From: Hemicordylus capensis | Taxonomy: Eukaryota > Chordata > Lepidosauria > Squamata > Cordylidae | Direction: 5' to 3' | Assembly (NCBI RefSeq): GCF_027244095.1 | Contig: NC_069658.1 | Span: 422,432,687 to 422,496,686 of the forward strand | DNA: 64,000 nt | Shown: positions 56,155-64,000 of the stretch, piece by piece | Layout of the letters: every line of letters starts with the position of its first letter | Position numbering within the stretch: position 1 is the stretch's first letter | Position numbers and translations under genes: made by a program | The notes under the pieces: model-generated | The model's input: only the letters and a program-made list of their open reading frames with translations | What the model was told of the DNA's origin: nothing | Database searches by the model: none

Positions 56155-56509
56155 CTAATACAGAATAAAATCCTTTACAGAGTCAGTAATTACTACAGCA
56201 TTATTACTTTAGAGAAATTTGTGAGTTATCTCTTACTTAACATCCTGTGCAAAAGCAATAAGCATGGAACCATATTCTGATCAAATGATGAGTTTAAACT
56301 TGCTCCCAATAATAAAAGCAAGATATTTAGTAAAACATATAAGTTTAGATAAATATATAAGCCCACATGTTGCCCAAGCTTACAGCCAACATTCTGATCA
56401 GCCTGCACTGCTGTGGGATCTAAGGAAGCATCAATGATATTGCACAGGAGCACCATTTCACAAATATTTAAACCAATGTGCACACCTTTGTTTCTAATGC
56501 AGGCAGCAC

Positions 56510-57715
56510 TCCTGAAGGGCAGGTTTCCTACCTGTAACTGTAGTTCTTCGAGTGGTCGTCTGTGCATTCACACTTGGGTTATGCGTCTGCACAGAGCCAG
56601 ATTCCGGAACCTTCCATAGCCTCACCAAATAAGGAAAAAAGAGCGGGACGACATACTCCCTCTGTAGGACTATCCACCTTCTTCCTCAGTCTAGGAGACC
56701 GCCACCATGGCTTTACCGCTAGGCTGCTGTGAGGAGGTAGGGTGGGAGTGTACATGCACAGAAGACCACTCGGGGCCAATGGACCGACTGATGGACCCGT
56801 TGGAGTCGTTGCTGGTCCCGACATCGAGTCCATTGGTGGCCCCTTACTCGGCAGCACTATACTCGAGCTTGCTGCTGAGGCTGCCGCCGCGCTCAATACC
56901 GACAGCGAGGCGCTTTTCCTCTCTCCCTGAGGCGTGATTTGTAAGCTCAAAGGTGGAGATGGATGCAAGGGTACAGGTACAGTTTTCAGCGCAACAGCCA
57001 TCGGGGCTGCTGGTTGTGCCTGTTCCATCACGGCACTAGGGGGGTGAGCCAGCAAAGACCCTACCCCAGCCAATGAGGGTTGACGCCCAGTCTTTGGGCT
57101 ACCTCCAGCAGCAGCTGAACTTGCTTGGAGGGCCTGCTCCCACATCAGGGCTCCTAATTGGGACGCCCGATTACGGCGAGTTTGCTTTGTAAAGCCCCGA
57201 CAGATTGGGCAAGTATCCACCCTGTGGGTTTCCCCCAAGCACGGAAGGCACTTTGAGTGGCCGTCTGAAGTGGGGATCGTCGCTGCACAGGCCTCACAAT
57301 GCTTGAAAGATGTTTTAATAGCTGCGGCCATAAGATGTAGCGACCACCAGGCCCTGCCACAAGGCAGGAGGGAAGGGGGGGAGGGGGTTACCGCAAGAAA
57401 CAAATATGCAAAATGGATGGTCAGAAGTATAAAGAGGGAGGAAAGAGTAGAATAAAACATGGAAAACCAAACAGGAATAGAATTTGAGTTTATATTCACG
57501 AGGTGAAGGCAGATGAAGGCTCTTAGAACTCGCTCTGGCGGCAGTGGACGAAAGACTCAGGTAGAAGGTGGATGGTCCTACAGAGGGAGTATGTCTTCCT
57601 GCTCTTTTTTCCTTATTTGGTGAGGCTATGGAAGGTTCCGGAATCTGGCTCTGCACAGGCGCATAACCCAAGTGTGATGCACAGAGACCACAAAGAAGAA
57701 CTGCACGTACACTGG
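56510..57715. mobile_element. DIRS-like tyrosine-recombinase retroelement relic
   Basis: Inverted terminal regions of roughly 150-190 bp (about 56515-56700 and 57540-57712) share CATACTCCCTCTGTAGGA and the TTCCGGAACCTTCCATAGCC block. The interior on the - strand has a short gag-like part with a Cys-rich DGHSKCLPCLGETHRVDTC pattern known from vertebrate DIRS-type elements. No RT or recombinase is present, so it is a fossil cut down to its ends and a gag piece. The two ends have diverged clearly; it is old rather than new. Confidence 0.62.
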
Positions 57716-58990
57716 TTTAATTACTTGCATAGTTGTGCTCTTGCACAAGACGGCTGATGTGTTCTTAGATGCCTGCAGCAATAGCTTGCACAACATGTAG
57801 GTCATAGAGTTCAAAGCAAGCTCAAAACATAAGAGTTTGAAATGTGGTATATAAATAATCATTGTCAGCAGCCAATGCAGGCTTGCGTGTCTGTAATGCT
57901 GTGCTATAGAATACGTAATGTGCTGGATGTTGGGTAGTACAGGATACAGGACATCCTGTGCTGGATGTTGGATACTATTTATTTGTAACAATAAATATTT
58001 AATAAATTTAAATAATATTCATTGCTTTCTATAATAACATATGAAAGAACATTTATATAATCATTAATATTTATATGTGTTATATAAATATATTTATAAC
58101 AATGAAAGTGGCATACTAATATCATCATCATCATCACTATTACTAACAGATATTTATATACCGCTCTTCAACCAAAGTTCCCAAAGCAGTTTACACAGAA
58201 AAATAAACAAGACATAAATAAGATGGTCCCCGTACCCAAAGGGCTCACAATATAAAAAGAAACATAAGGCAAATACCAGCAACAACCACTGGAGGGATGC
58301 TGTGCTGTGGTTGGATAGGGCCAGTTGCTCTCCCCCTGCTAAATATAAGAGAATCACCGCTTGAAAAGGTGTCTCTTTGCTCAGTTAGCAAGGGTGTTAA
58401 TATGTGAAACAATAATACCACTTCAATAATTCTCCCCCCAACAAACAGCAAACTTGGAATCACAGCATACTCTTCAACAAATAAAGCAATATTCTTATCT
58501 GTGCCATTTAGTAGGAGATTGATTTTGTAATATCAATCATTGTGTGGAAATTACTGGGTGAATATTTGGTGCAGAAACAGCAAAAGCAGGGTTTTTTTTG
58601 AAACTGGAATACAGAGAGTAATGCAAGAGATAGGGTGGGAAATTATCCACTAAATCAACCTCAAAATACTACAGCCAGAAGCCAAAGAACTGCACAGTAG
58701 TGCTACACATTTGCAGAAGCACAAAACTTGAACTTCCTGAGCCACAGCCATCCCAGGCTGCATGACAAAACCTCCTGGGAAATTGAGAGAAGTTGCACTG
58801 CATACACAGTTTGTCATGTGGCATGAATTCCATTGGACATGACACAGTTGAGGGTAAAAATAATACTGGGAACTGTGAAAGCCATAATTTGGAAGCTGAA
58901 TAAGATAAATATCCTCCTTACAGATTGTAAAATGGGTTCAACAATCTTCCATGCCATGAAACTCTTTCAAAACCTGAAGCTATGATGAAA
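57716..58990. repeat. Intergenic or intronic DNA with an L2-like or SINE 3' repeat
   Basis: A 58130-58400 repeat reads ATATTTATATACCGCTCTTC and GGGCTCACAATATAAAAAGA and TCTCCCCCTGCTAAATATAA, also seen in short form at 52525-52560. No protease exon recognised. Confidence 0.5.
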
Positions 58991-59110
58991 ATCAAGATCT
59001 CTTTGAGGGCACATGATACAGCAACCTTGCTGAAGCTAAGCAGGTCTAGGTCTGATTAGTGCCTGGATGGGTAGTTTCTCAAGAACCCACCCTGAGTTTC
59101 ATGATGGAAG
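58990..59110 (+). repeat. 5S-rRNA-derived SINE head
   Basis: GCTGAAGCTAAGCAGGTCTA and AGTGCCTGGATGGGTAG correspond to the 5S internal control region. The flank lacks a full 5S gene. Confidence 0.6.
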
Positions 59111-60390
59111 AAACAGGAGATATAAATTTAATGTATAAATACAGCCTGGGCTTTAATTTCCTGTATCCTAATTTTTTTGAGAAGTGAATAATTTATGTGC
59201 TGTGCTAGAAATGCAATTAAGTATCAAATTGTGGATACAATTGATTCAATAAGCAGGACACAATATTCAGGTGACATTTATTAACATGTTTGATTCACTA
59301 ATGACCTTAAGGAGAATCTTCTTTCTCGGCCACAAGTCACCCACCATCTGCCATAGCAGCATAATTGCAATGGGAACTTGCCAACTGACTGAGATTCTTG
59401 TCATAAGTCTTTCTTCAAGTCTTTCAACACAGATAAGTGAATTGAGGTGGATTGTGCCCCATTACTGGGCCATTCAGTTGTGGTGCCCTGCCTCTAAAAT
59501 TCACCACTACCCAAAAAGATACTCTGTAAACTACCTTTTTTAATGGGGAACTATCCCCAGGGATGCCAAGCTTAAAGTCCTTTTGATGCCCAGTGAATTT
59601 TTTTTCATTTGTGCAGTCGTTAGAGTATTATAGTATTTTGATCTGACAGTGAGCCCTTTCTTACAATTGTGCGAGTGGGCTTAGTGGCAGGCAACAGGGA
59701 AGGCTGCAGAAGCTTGCCTTCTCCACAGACGATCCTGGCTCTGGGTTTGTGGATTGCACGCCCAGATGTTCTGCTGCCCCCCCAGGCAGAGCAGAGGTGC
59801 AGGGGTCAGGGCGCATCGTCCTGGCCCTCAGAAATCCCACAATGCACCACACAAGTACATGGTGCACTGTGAGGATCCCACCAGCAACCGGTGGGTGCCA
59901 ATCAGTGTTTCAGCACTGGCTGAAAGTAGCCGGCACTGACACATGGGCAAATATACAGGGTTAAGGGAGTGCTGACTCCCTTGACATCATTTAAGAGCCT
60001 GGATTCTTTGCCAGATTTGCCGCCAAGGCACCGCCAGGAGCCACTCACCTCCCGGCAATTCCCATAGGCAGCCAAGCCTGGGCTTGTGAGAATACCCTCT
60101 TTTTATTTTTCACTGCTGCCACTTTTATACTGTTTGTGTTTCAGTGATTTAAGTTTTTAATTTTGTTAGCCACTCTGAGAAATTCTACCTGAGGAGCAAC
60201 TTAGAAATTTATTAAATAACTGCATTACAATGGGGTTAATAATACTGGCCTGCCATACAGGGCAGTTATAAAAATTACTGAGAAAGCATGTAAAGCCTCA
60301 TAAATAAAAGCACTTTATAAGTACAAAATATAGATTGATCCCCTACTGTAATTTATCAGATAAAAATCTTGACACAATCTTTTAAAAGCT
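59111..60390. other. Non-coding DNA with a DNA-transposon-like repeat
   Basis: 59650-60105 (GTGAGCCCTTTCTTACAATT to TGTGAGAATACCCTC) is of the GC-rich non-autonomous type seen elsewhere. No gene seen. Confidence 0.45.
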
Positions 60391-60394
60391 GGCA

Positions 60395-61340
60395 TTTATT
60401 TTATTTATTTAGGATATTTATACCCCCCGCCCCTCCAGTACACTACTGCTCGGGGTGGCTCACAACAATAAAATAGATACCATGTAAAATAAAACTAATA
60501 AAGTTAACTGAATTAAGTAAACAAGTTAAAAGTCCAGAAACAGACACCTAAAACCACAATCAGAATTAATTTTCAAATTATCAGTTATCTTAAAAGCTAA
60601 AAATGGAAAATTATAAAAATTAAAAACTAAAGAATCTACTAGATATAACCAAAGATGGAGCATTAAAAACCACGTTTAAAAGATATGGTTTTAGTTATAT
60701 TTTTAAAAAAACACTGAGTGAGGGAGCATGGCAAAGCTCTTCAGGGAGGGTGTTCCAAAGCCGAGCGGCCACCACTGAAAAGGCCCTGTTTGTAGTCTCC
60801 ACCAACATTTTTGCAACATTGCAAAAGCTAGGGAGGGGGGAGCCAGCTCAAGCTGCAGGGAGTTTTTTAAAAACCATGTATGTTTCAGTTTAGCACACTT
60901 TTCACTGAATCAACTTTTCTCCTGGTGAATTTTTGTACGACACAAAAACTGTGTCATGTGAAAAATGTGCATGGGTAAATGAGGTGACTTACGCCCACGA
61001 GCATCCTTGCAGGAGCATTCTGGTCAAGTTGAAGCTTCTGAAACGTTTTCAAGGGAAGCCCCATGTAGAGTGCACTGTAGCAGTCCAATCTGGATGTTAC
61101 CAAAGCATTTGTGACTGAGGTCAGGTCCAACTTCTCCAAGTGGGGTCGCAGCTGATGTACCAGCAGTGTTCCCTCTAACAGGGATTCCAGATGTTGTTGA
61201 CTACAACTCCCAGAATCCCCAGCTGCAATGGCTTTTGCTTGGGGATTATGAGAGTTGTTGTCAACAGAATCTGGGAATCCTTGTTAGAGGGAACACTGTG
61301 TACCAGCCACAACTGGTAAAAGGCACGTCGCACGCGTCAC
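60395..61340 (-). repeat. L2 LINE fragments, 3' end plus internal piece
   Basis: 3' tail GGATATTTATACCCCCCGC and TGCTCGGGGTGGCTCACAAC, then ORF2 codons (RLDCYSALYMGLPLKTFQKL) at 61139-60954. Interrupted by the MITE at 61164-61298. Confidence 0.7.
61164..61298. mobile_element. hAT MITE, 135 bp, perfect 8-bp target duplication
   Basis: Ends CAGTGTTCCCTCTAA and TTAGAGGGAACACTG are exact inverted repeats of 15 bases with TGTACCAG on each side (61156-61163, 61299-61306). The inner part also folds (ACTACAACTCCCAGAATCC against a later inverse copy). Confidence 0.88.
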
Positions 61341-61664
61341 CTCCATGCATCGCGCACGCATGCCCAACGTGCGCACGTACGCAACACAGGATGTGACGCG
61401 CATGCAACGTGTACACACACAGTGAGGCTTTTTAAGCCTTTTGACAAGGAATGGGGGTAGGGGTGGCAGGAAGGTACCCTGCCGCCCCCAATGCTTACAA
61501 AGCGGGGAGCATTGGAGGGGGGGAAGCAGCAGGAGGGGTAAGTATAGCCTCCCCCACCCTTAAAGACTCCCGCCCCCCAGTGTCAAACCGCTGAACTGGC
61601 CCCAGGTCCGGACCGGTCCGGAGGCCCTTAGAACGGGCTCCAGACTGGTCTGTGAACATCCCTA
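61340..61664. repeat. hAT-foldback-like element, GC-rich
   Basis: CG-rich CGCACGCATGCCCAACGTGC block, GGTCCGGACCGGTCCGGAG and end TGAACATCCCTA. The same CCGGTCCGGA phrase occurs in the 34632 element. Confidence 0.5.
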
Positions 61665-61919
61665 GCAGCAGGGAGATTTGTATTGATCTCTCCTGCCCTG
61701 GAGACGCTTCCTGCAAACCTGAAGTGGGTCCTCAAGAGCTGCGTGACACTCAGGGAACTAAGTCCAGGTTACCTGGAACACTTCAGCAGGCAGGAAATTT
61801 TTGTAAAAAGCATGCCCTACTGCATGCATATTTGCTGCATTAACACAGAAAGCAGAAGCAGGGTCCATACAGCACCAGCACATTTTTGGAAGTGCCGGTG
61901 CTTCCTTAGTATGCCTATT

Positions 61920-62410
61920 GGCCAATCAAATAAAAGACAATCAGTCTGTCTACATGAGCACCCCTGCCCAGGCTTACACAGCCCTACCCAAGTAGTACAT
62001 CACTGGGAATGGGCCTAATCCCGATGCTGTTCTACCAGGTAGCCCAAGTTTGTTACCTAGGCTTTTACTGGGGTAGAAGGGCGCAGTGTGCCCTTCTACC
62101 CCAGGCCCCAGTCATGTGCACACTCGGATTGCCTGCAGCCTAAGCATGCACAAAGTCGGGCGGCAAGAGCACCTGGCATCCGGTCATTTCCCTGGCATCT
62201 GGATATCCCACAAGGTATTGCACAATGAGCCCAGTGCCTTGCAGTATTCCCCCAAGGCACCATCCCCCGCTCTAGGCGCCTGCTCTAGATTTCATCACCC
62301 CACTTTAGGCACCCATCTCTGTGTCTCCTCAGGCTCCATGGGGCTCAAAAAGACACACGATCTCAGCAATCAGGTTAAGGGAGAACTTCAGCTTCAGCTG
62401 ATTCGACAGT
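61920..62410. repeat. Non-autonomous DNA-transposon-like repeat
   Basis: ACCCCTGCCCAGGCTTACAC to AGGTTAAGGGAGAACTTCAG; shares the GACACACGATCTC and GTTAAGGGAG style with 19840-19893. No gene. Confidence 0.4.
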
Positions 62411-62419
62411 AGCATCCAT

Positions 62420-63445
62420 TCCTTGAAGAGAATGATCTCAAAACAGTAGTGCATCAGCTGGTAACCTCCAGGCTTGATCATTGCAATGTGCTCTATGTGG
62501 GGCTGCCTTTGTACATAGTTCAGAAACTTCAGTTAGTTCAAAATGTGGCAGCCAGACTAATCTCTAGGGTAACCTGGAGAGACCATATTATGGCTGTTTT
62601 AAAACAGTTGCACTGACCGCTGATATGTTTCTGGGGAAAATACAAAGTCCTGGTAATTACCTTTAAAGCCCTGAATGGCTTAGGTCCGGGTTACCTTAGA
62701 GAGAGTCTTCTTCGGAATGATTCCCACTGCACGTTGAAGTCATCTGGAGAGTTCCGTCTCCGGTTACCAACAGTACGTCTGCTGGCAACTTGGAATTGGG
62801 CCTTCTCTGTAGCTGCTCCTAGGTGGTGGAATGCACTCCCGGCAGAAATTCGTACTTTGGGCTCATTGTTGGCCTTCAAGAGAGCCCTAAAAACTGATTT
62901 GTTTAGTCTGGCCTTCCAAGGTTTTTAAATTGTTCTTCAATGTTTTGAAATGGTCTTAAATGGTTTTAAACTCTTTTAAAATTTGTTTTATATTGTTTGA
63001 TGTCAATTGTTTTAAATGGTTGTTGTTTGTTTTTATTGTTTGTCGTACACTGCCCAGAGCCTTCAGATAGGGCAGTATAGAAATGCAATCTATTATATTA
63101 ATTCTCCTGGGTGTGCCTTGGAATGTGCGTCCCGGAGCCCAGCTGATTGGCTGGGCGGTGGATGCGCCTGATTGGCTGAGGCGCACCCAGGAGGATTGGT
63201 TGCCGCCACTGCAGCCTGGCCATGGAGGCCAGAGGTGGTGGGCCTGGCTCGGCCGCAGAGGCAAGGCCCAGGAGGGCAGAAAGAAAGTGGCGGGGGGGGG
63301 AAGTGGCAGTGGGGAGGAGAGGTGGCTGGGCCTGGAAGCAGAGACTGGGGCAGAAGTGGAGGGAGAGGTAACCGCCAGCCCCAAAGAGTGAACAGATGCT
63401 CTGTGCGGGGTCGGCTAGTATATAAATAAGTAAGTAAGTAAAGCT
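62420..63445 (+). repeat. L2 LINE 3' end with a Helitron in its tail
   Basis: The ORF2 C-terminus is readable in pieces: LITFKALNGLGPGYL-like, SSGEFRLRLPTVRLLATW, FSVAAPRWWNALPAEIR, LLAFKRALKTDLFSLAF. The tail GAGCCTTCAGATAGGGCAGT reaches GAAATGCAA and is then split by the Helitron at 63089, with TATATAAATAAGTAAG resuming at 63419. Confidence 0.8.
63089..63418 (+). mobile_element. Non-autonomous Helitron, copy 3
   Basis: 330 bp, start A|TCTATTATATTAATTCTCC, hairpin ACAGA-TGC-TCTGT, end CGGGGTCGGCTAG|T. Inserted between A and T in the L2 tail. Confidence 0.83.
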
Positions 63446-63539
63446 AAGGGCTGAGCTTGGGAGTGGGGTTAGGCTGTGTGGGAGCACCGGGATCCATATG
63501 GGTCCTGGTGCTCAACATGGCGTGAGAACAGCCTTACTA

Positions 63540-64000
63540 TCTAGCAACTTTAAGAGAAATGTCAGGTTGTAGATCTGAAAGGAAGAGAACAACATAAAAA
63601 TCTTTTGATCTGCCTGGATACTTACGCAGAATAGTAACAATCAGTTCTTAATATACCGATAAATTTGTCAATACCAAAGAACATGGTCTACTAACTGAAC
63701 TTCCAAATTTCCACACAGACACAGTCTATTCCTATATGGAACATTATGAAATCTACCATCTAGAACAGCCAAGGGTAAAGCATCACAGCAAGCCTTTGTA
63801 AAAACTTGCCTCAAGTTAAGAATTATGACTAGATAAATAATTAGCTGGCTTATAAATAAGTTTATTGTCTCCTAATCTCGCATATTTAAGAACAGAGCTC
63901 AAATCCCTCTGCCATTCCGTATCCAAAATATGCTGCCTCAATAAAGCCCTCGCGCTGTCATGACCCATTGTAATTAGGAACTCCACAGAGTCCGCATGTC
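63540..64000 (-). repeat. Non-LTR retrotransposon C-terminal fragment
   Basis: On the - strand, pieces read ALALLRQHILDTEWQRDL and then CLCGNLEVQLVDHVLWY, a C-terminal CCHC-like block as in Ingi/Vingi-type and L1 LINEs. Probably the same family as 47640-49790. Runs off the window. Confidence 0.5.

Noticed and set aside
56579-57499. Host zinc-finger-like gene suggested by CxxC...C..CLGE pattern
   Set aside because: The segment lies between inverted ends and matches the gag style of DIRS-type elements; treated as a mobile-element fossil.
57716-64000. Missing exon 2 (His57) and signal exon of unit B
   Set aside because: I looked for counterparts of IVGG, CGGSLV and LTAAHC on the - strand and found none; they are probably beyond the window.
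1-64000. CRISPR array, phage or bacterial gene cluster
   Set aside because: No regularly spaced repeats of that kind, no operon structure; splice sites, SINEs and LINEs mark vertebrate DNA.

Overview
This is a window of vertebrate nuclear DNA, almost certainly from a squamate reptile (lizard or snake). Host genes are intron-split. The repeats include RTE-BovB, L2, CR1 and Tx1/L1 LINEs, a tRNA SINE whose tail resembles the BovB 3' end (Sauria-SINE-like), chimeric 5S-rRNA/tRNA SINEs, Tc1 transposons, hAT foldbacks, small Helitrons and one DIRS-like relic. The species cannot be named from the sequence alone.

Host genes. At the left, on the + strand, lies the last coding exon of a METTL7A/TMT1A-type methyltransferase (7313-7549); its first exon must lie before base 1. 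The rest of the host content, on the - strand, is a tandem array of TMPRSS12-like trypsin-fold serine proteases. Unit A is complete: five coding exons (32971 to 19195) join with matching phases into a 319-residue protein with signal peptide, RIVGG activation site, His/Asp/Ser triad and a hydrophobic C-terminus. Unit B (56154 to 46281) has its last three coding exons in the window; its 5' exons are presumably to the right. Between them is a third, gutted unit M: a CpG-island promoter and signal-peptide exon (45035-44944) and a 3' flank (about 37226-34530) survive, but every protease exon is missing and about 7 kb of transposon debris fills the space. All three units share an alignable 3' flank, so this is an ancient tandem triplication, with copies A and B now different in sequence.

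Layout. 1-1658: intact Tc1 inserted in a Tx1 LINE (1659-4700). 4700-7312: METTL7A intron with old repeats. 7313-7549: METTL7A exon. 7713-8035: Helitron. 8040-10745: L2. About 10770-12889: large hAT foldback. 12890-17640: mostly quiet intergenic DNA with SINE and BovB pieces. 17640-32971: unit A, with a second intact Tc1 (21401-23006) inside its last intron. 32300-33240: CpG-island promoter. 34530-45290: unit M. 45540-56154 and beyond: unit B. 56510-57715: DIRS-like relic. 57716-64000: L2, hAT and Helitron copies, probably in the upstream part of unit B.

The strongest observations are the gutted middle protease unit with its duplicated promoter and signal-peptide exon, the two different and apparently intact Tc1 transposons, a triple-nested palindromic hAT element with 8-bp target duplications, three Helitrons with complete termini, and a foldback element in unit A's last intron that contains a near-identical copy of that gene's own 3' flank.
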